From contig JANXLO010000430.1 in assembly GCA_025355115.1 (NCBI GenBank), forward strand, positions 1 through 5,258: a DNA stretch of 5,258 bases, written 5' to 3'. The number at the start of each line of letters is the position of its first letter. The first letter of the stretch is position 1. A program made the translations under genes and the position numbers. This DNA comes from Chthonomonadaceae bacterium (GTDB lineage: Bacteria > Armatimonadota > Chthonomonadetes > Chthonomonadales > Chthonomonadaceae). Positions 1 through 5,258 of the stretch are shown here, in pieces. The notes beneath the pieces were generated by a model. It was not told where the DNA came from and searched no databases. It saw only the letters and a list, made by a program, of their open reading frames with translations.

Positions 1-213
1 GGCATGCCGGGAATGAACGGCCTTCAGATGCTCGCTGAAGTGCGCAGACTGCGGCCTGGGCTACCCGCTCTGCTTCTCACAGGATGGGGCGATGCACTTC
101 TGGAACCCTATGAGGATGCCTCACCCCCTGAAGCGGTCATGTCCAAGCCGATCAACCGAGGCGACCTGCTTCGAACCGTGGACCGGCTGCTCCTCCGCCT
201 CCCTGATCCGTGA
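1..213 (+). CDS. Response-regulator receiver domain, C-terminal part (5' end outside window)
   Basis: This is the last 70 codons of a gene that begins upstream of the window; the frame is open from base 1 to the TGA at 211-213. The visible residues start GMPGMNG, the loop that directly follows the phosphorylated aspartate in CheY-like receiver domains, so that aspartate should lie just left of the window. The conserved switch Thr is in LLLTGW (visible residue 27) and the conserved Lys is in MSKPI (residue 49), followed by a final amphipathic helix ending RLLLRLPDP. The family accepts phosphate from a histidine kinase. Because the protein stops right after the receiver fold, it is either a stand-alone receiver or the C-terminal receiver of a hybrid kinase or longer regulator; the window cannot tell which. 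It precedes the rpsB promoter and is probably functionally unrelated to the translation genes. Confidence 0.85.
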   Translation, partial: GMPGMNGLQMLAEVRRLRPGLPALLLTGWGDALLEPYEDASPPEAVMSKPINRGDLLRTVDRLLLRLPDP

Positions 214-214
214 T

Positions 215-230
215 GCCCCGTTGGTGGGGC
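215..230 (+). terminator. Short hairpin after the receiver gene, weak terminator candidate
   Basis: GCCCC (215-219) pairs with GGGGC (226-230) around a 6-nt loop, two bases after the stop codon of the receiver gene. The stem has only five strong pairs and no T-run follows directly, only the pyrimidine-rich ACTTCTTTCTC about 15 nt later. It may slow or partly end upstream transcription, but it does not meet the usual intrinsic-terminator pattern. Confidence 0.3.
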
Positions 231-278
231 GCGGGATGGACAAACTTCTTTCTCAATAGTCGGACGGCTGAACGAATG

Positions 279-308
279 TTGTCAATCGAAGCGCAAATGG
301 GGTACACT
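279..308 (+). promoter_or_regulatory. Sigma-70-type promoter for the rpsB-tsf-pyrH-frr-uppS cluster
   Basis: A -35 box TTGTCA (279-284, five of six consensus bases) is followed after 18 bp by a -10 box TACACT (303-308, four of six including the key T, A and final T). Transcription would begin near 314-316, giving a leader of about 185 nt before the chosen rpsB start. It is the best promoter-like match I found in the 214-501 gap and is correctly placed to drive the cluster. It is inferred from sequence only. Confidence 0.65.
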
Positions 309-314
309 AACTCG

Positions 315-501
315 GTTTGCGTGTCCCGACGACACAACGACGCGGCAACTCATAAAAAAGCCGTGCCGAACCTCGCACTGATGACTGTCCCGGCGAACGG
401 GTCCGGGGAATCAATCCCCGTGCCGCCGACACCGACAGCTCAGGAGGAACACACCCGCTGCGCATTCGCGCAAGATGTGTCGCAACCCGGAGGAAAAACT
501 A
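315..501 (+). promoter_or_regulatory. Structured 5' leader of rpsB mRNA
   Basis: The predicted leader contains several short inverted repeats. GTGTC/GACAC (321-325 with 331-335, 5-nt loop) sits almost at the mRNA 5' end. CCCG/CGGG (389-392 with 398-401, loop GCGAA) and CGGGGA/TCCCCG (404-409 with 415-420, loop ATCAA) lie back to back. A compound stem pairs ACACA (449-453) with TGTGT (476-480) and encloses TGCGC/GCGCA (459-463 with 468-472, loop ATTC), ending 8 nt before the rpsB Shine-Dalgarno. Leaders of rpsB carry S2-responsive RNA elements in some bacteria, so autogenous control by S2 is a reasonable inference. I cannot match this one to a named RNA family, and base pairing was judged by eye. 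Confidence 0.45.
489..493 (+). promoter_or_regulatory. Shine-Dalgarno that sets the TTG start of rpsB
   Basis: GGAGG lies 8 nt (AAAAACTA) before TTG 502. The competing in-frame ATG at 475 has no Shine-Dalgarno at a usable distance; the only purine-rich site upstream of it, AGGAGG at 442-447, is 27 nt away. This site therefore decides the start codon. Confidence 0.8.
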
Positions 502-1401
502 TTGGCATCGCTATCCATGAAAGAACTTCTCGAAGCGGGAGTTCACTTTGGTCATCAGACGCGCCGCTGGAACCCCAAAATGAAGCGCTACATCTACGGC
601 GCGCGCAACGGCATCTACATCATCGACCTGCACCAGACGCTGAAGCTGTTCGATGAGGCCCAGAAATTCGTTCAGGAAGTCGTGGCCGGAGGAGGCAAAG
701 TCCTCTTCGTCGGCACCAAGAAGCAGGCTCAGGACGCCATTCAGGAGTCCGCGATCCGATGCCGCCAGTACTACATCAACCAGCGCTGGCTCGGCGGAAT
801 GCTCACGAACTTCCGCACCATTCGCGACCGCGTCAAGCGGCTTGCGGAGCTGAATCAGATGGAGACCGACGGGACGCTCGCCCGCCTCACCAAAAAAGAG
901 GCCGCGATCATCAACGAGGAGCGAGACAAACTGGAGCGGTACCTGGGCGGCATCAAGACCATGCCCACCCTTCCCGACTGCCTGGTCGTGATCGACCTGA
1001 AGAAGGAGCACCTCGCGATAGCCGAGGCCCGTCGCCTGGAGATCCCCATTGTCGCCCTCGTGGACACCAACTGCGACCCGGATGAAGTGGACTATGTCAT
1101 TCCCGGCAACGACGACGCCATCCGCGCCATCAAGCTGATCGCGGGCAAGATCGCGGACGCCATCTCCGAGATCAAGCAGTCCGAATGGGATGCCGAGGAG
1201 GATGCCCGCATCGCCGCCCTGCCGCCGGAGGAGCGTGAGGCTCTCGACAAGCCGGACGCCGACGCGATCCTGACCCCTGAGGCAACTCTGACGATTCCGG
1301 GCGACGACTTCGTGCTGCAGCCCGGAGTGGAGGATGAGTACTCTCGAATGGGAGCGGAAGAAGAGCTGGTTCCGATCGTCACCGAAGAGGTGATTGCCTG
1401 A
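502..1401 (+). CDS. rpsB: 30S ribosomal protein S2
   Basis: S2 is a late-assembling protein of the small ribosomal subunit, needed for S1 binding and translation initiation. With TTG 502 as start the protein is 299 residues and begins [18 protein letters not shown], matching the family N-terminus; the in-frame ATG 475 would add nine residues (MCRNPEEKL) not typical of S2. Visible hallmarks are [23 protein letters not shown], the charged coiled-coil hairpin around residues 110-150, and the C-terminal signature [19 protein letters not shown] followed by [13 protein letters not shown]. The core ends near residue 220. The remaining ~79 residues are an acidic tail (about 23 Asp/Glu against 5 Lys/Arg) that makes the protein longer than the 241-residue E. 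coli S2. It is followed by tsf, the usual partner. Identification is firm; the start is well supported. Confidence 0.97.
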   Translation: MASLSMKELLEAGVHFGHQTRRWNPKMKRYIYGARNGIYIIDLHQTLKLFDEAQKFVQEVVAGGGKVLFVGTKKQAQDAIQESAIRCRQYYINQRWLGGMLTNFRTIRDRVKRLAELNQMETDGTLARLTKKEAAIINEERDKLERYLGGIKTMPTLPDCLVVIDLKKEHLAIAEARRLEIPIVALVDTNCDPDEVDYVIPGNDDAIRAIKLIAGKIADAISEIKQSEWDAEEDARIAALPPEEREALDKPDADAILTPEATLTIPGDDFVLQPGVEDEYSRMGAEEELVPIVTEEVIA

Positions 1402-1417
1402 TCCTCAGGCTCGCCTA

Positions 1418-1457
1418 ACCCCCGGCCCCCTTCCCTAAAGGGAAAGGGGAGATCGGT
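1418..1457 (+). repeat. Palindromic spacer repeat, unit 1
   Basis: CCCCTTCCC (1427-1435) pairs with GGGAA and GGGG (1440-1444 and 1446-1449) around the loop TAAA, giving nine pairs with a single bulged A at 1445. The unit opens with ACCCCCGG and closes with ATCGG, and so does unit 2 with small changes, so the two look like tandem copies of one element. Confidence 0.65.
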
Positions 1458-1461
1458 GCCC

Positions 1462-1500
1462 ACCTCCCGGCCCTTTTCCCGAAGGAAAGGGGAATCGGCA
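1462..1500 (+). repeat. Palindromic spacer repeat, unit 2
   Basis: CCCTTTTCC (1471-1479) pairs with GGAAAGGGG (1484-1492) around a CGAA tetraloop, nine pairs including one G-T wobble. It aligns with unit 1 through the shared CCCGGCCC start, the AAAGGGGA arm and the closing ATCGG. Substitutions on both arms largely keep the pairing, which suggests that the hairpin shape has been maintained. Confidence 0.65.
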
Positions 1501-1507
1501 GACTAAG

Positions 1508-1557
1508 CCTGGCCCTCTTCACTCATTCGCACTGCGCTTTGCAGGGAAGAGGGCTGG
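1508..1557 (+). repeat. Palindromic spacer repeat, unit 3, attenuator candidate before tsf
   Basis: GCCCTCTTC (1512-1520) is the exact reverse complement of GAAGAGGGC (1546-1554), and pairing may extend to 1509/1557 with wobbles. The 25-nt loop holds a smaller CTGC/GCAG stem (1532-1535 with 1541-1544). A run of five T (1564-1568) follows six bases after the stem, so it resembles a loose intrinsic terminator or attenuator. Since tsf and the genes behind it need expression, complete termination is unlikely; partial read-through or mRNA processing fits better. It shares the C-rich/G-rich arm style of units 1 and 2 but has a different loop. Confidence 0.5.
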
Positions 1558-1631
1558 CGCAACTTTTTACAGTCAAGACGCTGTCACATGAAACGCAACG
1601 TGCAAATATTTGGAGCGAGGAAGAGAAGAGA

Positions 1632-2546
1632 ATGGCAGAGATAACGGCCAAAATGGTCATGGAACTGCGTGAGCGCACCGGCGCGGCGATGATGCTGTGC
1701 AAAGAGGCTCTCAAGGAGTCGGACGCCGACTTCGATAAGGCGATAGCCTATATCCGCGTAAAGATGGGCAACAAGGCGCAGGATCGGGGCGAGAGAGTCG
1801 CGGGAGAAGGCGTGATCGCGATTGCGGTCGTCGACAATCAGGACGCGGCCATCGTGGAGCTGAACTCCGAGACCGACTTCGTCGCCCGCAGCGCGGACTT
1901 CAAGAACCTGGCAACCGAGATCGCCGAGCAGGTCGCCCGCACGAAGGGCCACAGCATCGAGACCGTCATGACGCAGGACTCTCTGGCGTTGCCCGGCACC
2001 ACAGTCGCCGAGCGCATAAACAGCGTCTTCACCAAGCTGCGCGAAAGCATCGTTCTCAAGCGCTTTGAATTCATCTCCACCGACGCTAACGGGGTGCTCG
2101 CGGCCTACGTTCACGTTCCGGCCAGCGACAAGCTCGGAGTGCTGGTGGAGGTCGAGGCAGGCTCCCCCGAGGCTGCGCAGAGCGAAGCCGTCCAGAGCCT
2201 CGCCCGTGAGATCGCCATGCAGATCGCCGCGACCAATCCCCGCTTTTTGATGCGGGAGGATGTGTCCGCCGCTGTCCTCGCGAGCGAGCAGAGCATCGCG
2301 CTGGAGACAGCCAAGAACGAAGGCAAGCCGGAAGGGGCCTTTCCCAAAATCGTCGAGGGCCGCGTCCGCAAGTTCTATGAGGAGAACTGCCTCGTGGATC
2401 AGGCGTGGCTGCGTGACCCCAAGAAGAGCGTTGCCCAGGTGCTAAAGGAGAGCGGAGTCACTGTCAAGCGATTCGTGCGCTACGCAGTCGGAGAGAACAT
2501 CACCGGCGTCTCGACGTCAGGCGCGATCAAGGAGACAGCCGAATAA
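1632..2546 (+). CDS. tsf: Translation elongation factor Ts
   Basis: EF-Ts is the cytosolic guanine-nucleotide exchange factor that releases GDP from EF-Tu. ATG 1632 gives 304 residues (E. coli has 283) starting [18 protein letters not shown], an unmistakable EF-Ts N-terminus. A purine-rich stretch (GAGGAAGAGAAGAG, 1617-1630) precedes it. The open frame continues upstream to 1539, but that part overlaps a palindromic repeat and gives no EF-Ts-like sequence. The UBA-like N-terminal domain covers about residues 1-55. The TDFV motif that contacts EF-Tu is at 81-84 in [12 protein letters not shown]. The core continues through NPRFLMRED and closes with [13 protein letters not shown]. The last base of its TAA stop is the first base of the pyrH ATG, so the two are probably translationally coupled. 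Identification is firm. Confidence 0.97.
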   Translation: MAEITAKMVMELRERTGAAMMLCKEALKESDADFDKAIAYIRVKMGNKAQDRGERVAGEGVIAIAVVDNQDAAIVELNSETDFVARSADFKNLATEIAEQVARTKGHSIETVMTQDSLALPGTTVAERINSVFTKLRESIVLKRFEFISTDANGVLAAYVHVPASDKLGVLVEVEAGSPEAAQSEAVQSLAREIAMQIAATNPRFLMREDVSAAVLASEQSIALETAKNEGKPEGAFPKIVEGRVRKFYEENCLVDQAWLRDPKKSVAQVLKESGVTVKRFVRYAVGENITGVSTSGAIKETAE

Positions 2547-3373
2547 TGGAAGGCTCCGACTCACAATCGGCAGCCGGCAAAGCCGAAGCGGGGGCAGAAG
2601 CCTCCGCTTCTGGTCGCCTGCGCTGGAAGCGCGTTCTGCTGAAGCTTTCAGGCGAGGCGTTCGCCGCCGATCACGGCCCCGGCGCCATCGTCGACCGTGA
2701 AGCCAATAAAGAGCCGCGCGTCGGGCTGAACTACGCGACTATCCGCGCCATCGCTTCTGAGGTCGTCTACGCCCATCAGGCCGGAGCGGAGATCGCCATC
2801 GTCATCGGGGCCGGCAACATCATCCGCGGTGAGCGGGCCGCCGAGGCGGGCATGGAGCGCGCCGGAGCCGACTACATGGGAATGCTCGGCACGGTCATCA
2901 ACAGCATGGCCCTACAGGATGCTCTCGAAAAGCAGGGCGTCCCCACTCGTGTCATGAGTGCCATAGCGATGGCCGAAGTCGCCGAGCCGTTCATCCGCCG
3001 CCGGGCCATTCGCCACCTCGAAAAAGGCCGCGTCGTCGTCCTAGCGGGCGGAACAGGCAATCCTTTTTTCACCACCGACACCGCCGCCGCGTTGCGCGCC
3101 AACGAAATTCGGGCTGGAGCTGTTCTAAAAGCCACGAACGTGGACGGCATCTACGACAAAGACCCGCGCAAGCACCCCGACGCCGTTCGCCACACCCATG
3201 TCTCCTACGACGAGTGCATCCAGAACAACCTGCGAGTCATGGATCAGACGGCCTTTACCTTCTGCCGCGAATACGACATCCCTATCGTTGTCTTCGACAT
3301 CGCGCAGGAAGGCAATATCCGCCGCGTCGTGCAGGGCGACAATATCGGGACGCTCGTCAGCAAGTCCGCTTAA
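2546..3373 (+). CDS. pyrH: UMP kinase
   Basis: PyrH, a hexameric amino-acid-kinase-fold enzyme, phosphorylates UMP to UDP with ATP in pyrimidine nucleotide synthesis. The 275-residue protein shows KLSGEA (33-38), the glycine loop GAGNIIRG (88-95), the UMP-side segment [12 protein letters not shown] (108-119), [10 protein letters not shown] (169-178) and [13 protein letters not shown] (195-207). The start is ATG 2546, with AAGGAG at 2529-2534 lying 11 nt upstream inside tsf. The first ~24 residues are Ala-, Ser- and Glu-rich and extend beyond the E. coli and B. subtilis forms. About 14 further residues, within roughly 43-60 ([11 protein letters not shown] region), are inserted after the first strand compared with those proteins. 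The catalytic motifs are intact, so it should be active. The one-base overlap with tsf points to coupled translation. Confidence 0.96.
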   Translation: MEGSDSQSAAGKAEAGAEASASGRLRWKRVLLKLSGEAFAADHGPGAIVDREANKEPRVGLNYATIRAIASEVVYAHQAGAEIAIVIGAGNIIRGERAAEAGMERAGADYMGMLGTVINSMALQDALEKQGVPTRVMSAIAMAEVAEPFIRRRAIRHLEKGRVVVLAGGTGNPFFTTDTAAALRANEIRAGAVLKATNVDGIYDKDPRKHPDAVRHTHVSYDECIQNNLRVMDQTAFTFCREYDIPIVVFDIAQEGNIRRVVQGDNIGTLVSKSA

Positions 3374-3399
3374 CCCGCTCCCCGCCACTGGAGGCCCAC

Positions 3400-3963
3400 A
3401 TGATTCCCGAACTCCTCAAGGAAACCGAAGAGAAGATGAAACGGACGGTCGAAGCGACTCGGCATGAGTTCACGCTGATTCGCACAGGCCGCGCCAGTCC
3501 CGCGATTCTCGAGCACGTCAAAGTCGAGCTGTATGGCCAGATCCTGAGCCTGCGCGATGTCGCCGCCATCAGCGTTCCGGAATCGCGTCAACTGCTGCTC
3601 ACGCCCTTCGACCGCAACGCGCTTGGGGCCATCGAGAAGGGAATCCTGAAGTCTGACGTGGGCATTACGCCCAACAATGACGGCACTGGAATTCGCCTCA
3701 ACATCCCACAGCTTAACGAGCAGCGCCGCAAGGACCTCATCAAGCAAGTTCACCAGAAGGCGGAGACCGGCCGCGTCTCCGTTCGATCCGTCCGTCAGGA
3801 TGCCGTCAAGAAGCTCACCAACCAGAAAAAGGCCAAGGAGAACCCCCTCTCCGAGAACGAGGAGAAGCGGGGCACCGAGCAGGTTCAAAAGCTCGTGGAC
3901 AAGTACATCGCCGAAATCGAGCAGCTTACCAAGGCCAAAGAAGCCGATCTGATGGAAGTGTGA
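3400..3963 (+). CDS. frr: Ribosome recycling factor
   Basis: RRF works with EF-G to split post-termination ribosomes so that they can start again. ATG 3400 follows GGAGG (3390-3394) by five bases and gives 187 residues, close to the 185 of E. coli. Typical blocks are RTGRASP (28-34) leading from the first helix into the small beta domain, VPESRQLLLTPFDRNAL (59-75), DVGITPNNDGTGIRLNIPQL (86-105), and ERRKDLIK-like EQRRKDLIK starting the second long helix of the three-helix bundle. The C-terminal helix ends with EADLMEV. The open frame extends upstream to an ATG at 3214 inside pyrH, but that stretch encodes an unrelated shadow sequence. frr lies 26 bp after pyrH, and its stop overlaps the uppS start by four bases. 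Identification is firm. Confidence 0.97.
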   Translation: MIPELLKETEEKMKRTVEATRHEFTLIRTGRASPAILEHVKVELYGQILSLRDVAAISVPESRQLLLTPFDRNALGAIEKGILKSDVGITPNNDGTGIRLNIPQLNEQRRKDLIKQVHQKAETGRVSVRSVRQDAVKKLTNQKKAKENPLSENEEKRGTEQVQKLVDKYIAEIEQLTKAKEADLMEV

Positions 3964-4724
3964 GCGAGTCTGCTATGCCGGAGACCCCGTTCACTGCGGA
4001 ACACGCCGGGCTCGACCCGGCTCGACTGCCCGTCCACGTCGCAATCATTATGGACGGTAATGGGCGTTGGGCCAGCGCACGGGGCAAGAACCGCCTGCTC
4101 GGCCATGACCAGGGCTACCGCACTCTCAAGGACATCGTCTATGCCTGCGACGACCTCGGCATCCGCTACCTGACAGTCTACGGCTTCTCTTCGGAGAACT
4201 GGAGACGCTCGCAGGAGGAGGTCGGAGGTCTGATGACCCTCATGCTCCGCGCGATGCAGACCGAGATAGAGGAGCTGATTCAGAATCGCGTCAGGGTGCG
4301 CGTCTCCGGGCGAATGAGCGACCTGCCCGCCGATCTGCGAGAGGAGTTCGCCGACGCGATGCGTCGCACAGCAGACTTCACTGGCCTCACCTTCAATCTC
4401 GCAATAAACTACGGCGGGCGCGGAGAGGTCGTGGACGCGGTACAGGCTCTGGCTCGTAAAGTGCTGGCAGGAGAGCTCGCTCCGGAAGAGATTGACGAGG
4501 CTGCCGTCGCCGCCCATCTCTACGCGCCTGACATCCCCGACCCCGACCTGCTGATTCGCACGGCAGGGGAGTTGCGCCTCTCCAATTTTCTGCTCTGGCA
4601 GACTGCCTACAGCGAGATCTACGTCACCCCGACCTGCTGGCCCGACTTCGACCGCGCCCATCTCATAGCCGCCCTGGCAGACTACCAGAAGCGCATTCGC
4701 AAGTTCGGCGCAGTCGTAGAGTGA
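3960..4724 (+). CDS. uppS: Undecaprenyl diphosphate synthase (cis-prenyltransferase)
   Basis: UppS adds isopentenyl units to farnesyl diphosphate at the inner membrane face to make the C55 carrier used for peptidoglycan and other wall polymers. The 254-residue protein (E. coli 253) has the catalytic MDGNGRWA motif with Asp32, the GH at 48-49, FSSENWRR (76-83) and RTAGELRLSNFLLWQ (200-214) followed by AYSEIY with Glu219. These match E. coli D26, H43, S71/N74, R194, R200, S202 and E213 at a constant offset of six, so no known active-site residue is missing. The GTG start at 3960 overlaps the frr stop (GTGA), favouring translational coupling. ATG 3975 would shorten the protein by five residues and cannot be excluded. 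The gene often found next, cdsA, is absent here. Confidence 0.96.
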   Translation: MSESAMPETPFTAEHAGLDPARLPVHVAIIMDGNGRWASARGKNRLLGHDQGYRTLKDIVYACDDLGIRYLTVYGFSSENWRRSQEEVGGLMTLMLRAMQTEIEELIQNRVRVRVSGRMSDLPADLREEFADAMRRTADFTGLTFNLAINYGGRGEVVDAVQALARKVLAGELAPEEIDEAAVAAHLYAPDIPDPDLLIRTAGELRLSNFLLWQTAYSEIYVTPTCWPDFDRAHLIAALADYQKRIRKFGAVVE

Positions 4725-4776
4725 ACTGCCTTATCGGCCGTAGCAGCGACTATTCGCATTGCGCAAGGAGACCCTC

Positions 4777-5258
4777 ATGCTCAGACTGAAATGGCTGCCT
4801 TCAGCGGCGGCTCTATCTATTTTGACTGCCACCGGCCTATCAGTACTACCGTCGAAGGTCACAGCACAGCAGGCTGTCGCGGCAGCCAAGCCACTCGCTG
4901 CCCAGGCACTCCTGGACGGCGCGTACAAAAAATCTAAAGCTGAGCACAAGCCGGTGCTGGTCATGTTCCATGCGACCTGGTGCGGATGGTGCAAGCGACT
5001 CGAAGCGGTGATGGCAAAGCCGGAGTTCAAGTCCGCATTTGAAGCGAACTATATCGTTCTCCCGCTCGACGTGATGGAGAACGGAGCCAAAAAGGCGACC
5101 GACGAGAACCCCGGAGGAGCTGGCATCATGAAGACGCTCGGCGGGGAGAAGTCCGGACTTCCCTTCTACGCCGTTCTCGATGCGAAGGGCAAAAAGCTCG
5201 CCGACTCGAACGTCATGCCCGGCAGCCAGAACATCGGCTATCCCGGCTCACCAGAGGA
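4777..5258 (+). CDS. Exported thioredoxin-fold protein, N-terminal part (3' end outside window)
   Basis: Translation from ATG 4777, six bases after AAGGAG (4765-4770), gives 160 complete codons and stays open to the window end. Residues 1-30 look like a Sec signal peptide: Arg3/Lys5, a hydrophobic stretch from about 10 to 24, and a likely cut after VTA (28-30) before QQ. The mature part has a thioredoxin fold: strand VLVMFHATW, then the redox pair CGWC (Cys69, Cys72), followed by KRLEAVM, and a cis-proline region GLPFYAVLD (Pro129) after a longer insert. This resembles the periplasmic thioredoxin-like (Thioredoxin_7/DsbD C-terminal-type) group, probably a disulfide reductase or oxidoreductase outside the cytoplasm. 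Its substrate is unknown. No clear terminator lies in the 52-bp gap after uppS, so it may be the last or next gene of the same transcript. Confidence 0.85.
   Translation, partial: MLRLKWLPSAAALSILTATGLSVLPSKVTAQQAVAAAKPLAAQALLDGAYKKSKAEHKPVLVMFHATWCGWCKRLEAVMAKPEFKSAFEANYIVLPLDVMENGAKKATDENPGGAGIMKTLGGEKSGLPFYAVLDAKGKKLADSNVMPGSQNIGYPGSPE

Noticed and set aside
210..656. 148-residue + strand open frame across the rpsB leader and start
   Set aside because: It runs through the promoter and hairpin leader and overlaps rpsB in another frame. Its sequence resembles no family and has no Shine-Dalgarno, so it is a shadow.
511..1011. 166-residue minus-strand open frame opposite rpsB
   Set aside because: Antisense shadow of S2; the + strand protein is conserved over the whole stretch.
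1418..1557. CRISPR array or tandem regulatory operator reading of the palindromic units
   Set aside because: The units are imperfect, only three, have no equal-length unique spacers, and no cas gene is near.
1581..1609. Possible tsf-specific promoter (CTGTCA, 17 bp, AAATAT)
   Set aside because: Both boxes match the consensus poorly, especially the -10, and such matches are expected by chance in the A/T-richer stretch before tsf.
1539..1631. Upstream extension of tsf to ATG 1539
   Set aside because: The extra 31 codons begin inside the third palindromic repeat and encode nothing like EF-Ts, whereas ATG 1632 gives the family N-terminus exactly.
1584..2114. 176-residue minus-strand open frame opposite tsf
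   Set aside because: Antisense shadow of the EF-Ts coding region with no family resemblance.
3214..3399. Upstream extension of frr to ATG 3214
   Set aside because: It overlaps the conserved end of pyrH in another frame. ATG 3400 has a good GGAGG and gives the normal RRF length.
3885..4661. 258-residue minus-strand open frame opposite uppS
   Set aside because: It lies antisense to the fully conserved uppS coding region, as is common in GC-rich DNA where the reverse frame lacks stops. No recognisable domain is seen.
4725..4776. Terminator after uppS
   Set aside because: Only a short CGGCCG palindrome (4735-4740) is present, with no stable stem and no T-run.

Overview
The window is a conserved bacterial translation and envelope-precursor cluster. 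In order it holds the 3' end of a response-regulator receiver gene, then rpsB (ribosomal protein S2), tsf (EF-Ts), pyrH (UMP kinase), frr (ribosome recycling factor), uppS (undecaprenyl diphosphate synthase), and the start of an exported thioredoxin-fold protein that runs off the right edge. All genes are on the + strand. By eye the DNA is GC-rich (roughly 60%). The gene order is common across bacteria and does not identify a phylum. The C-terminally extended S2, the extended PyrH and the GC-rich palindromic spacer suggest a non-model, deep-branching lineage; something like Armatimonadota is only a guess. UppS implies a peptidoglycan-type wall, and the exported thioredoxin implies Sec secretion.

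Layout. Positions 1-213 are the last 70 codons of a receiver domain with no output domain after it. Positions 214-501 hold a weak hairpin, a good sigma-70-type promoter (TTGTCA, 18 bp, TACACT) and a roughly 185-nt leader with several hairpins. rpsB most likely starts at TTG 502, not at the upstream in-frame ATG 475, because a GGAGG lies 8 nt before the TTG and the protein then begins like other S2 proteins. The 230-bp rpsB-tsf spacer (1402-1631) is filled by three consecutive C-rich/G-rich inverted repeats. From tsf onward the genes are tightly packed: tsf/pyrH overlap by one base (TAATG), pyrH and frr are 26 bp apart, and frr/uppS overlap by four bases (GTGA). After uppS a 52-bp gap without a clear terminator leads to the thioredoxin-like gene.

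Function. S2, EF-Ts and RRF serve initiation/assembly, elongation and recycling of the ribosome. PyrH makes UDP for nucleotide and cell-wall precursors, and UppS makes the C55 lipid carrier. The cluster thus joins protein synthesis to wall synthesis, probably as one transcription unit driven from the promoter before rpsB, with a possible attenuation or processing point between rpsB and tsf.

I see no mobile element, CRISPR array, tRNA or rRNA, and no convincing new system. The points worth a second look are the structured rpsB leader, the palindromic repeat cluster, and lineage-specific protein extensions in S2 and PyrH.
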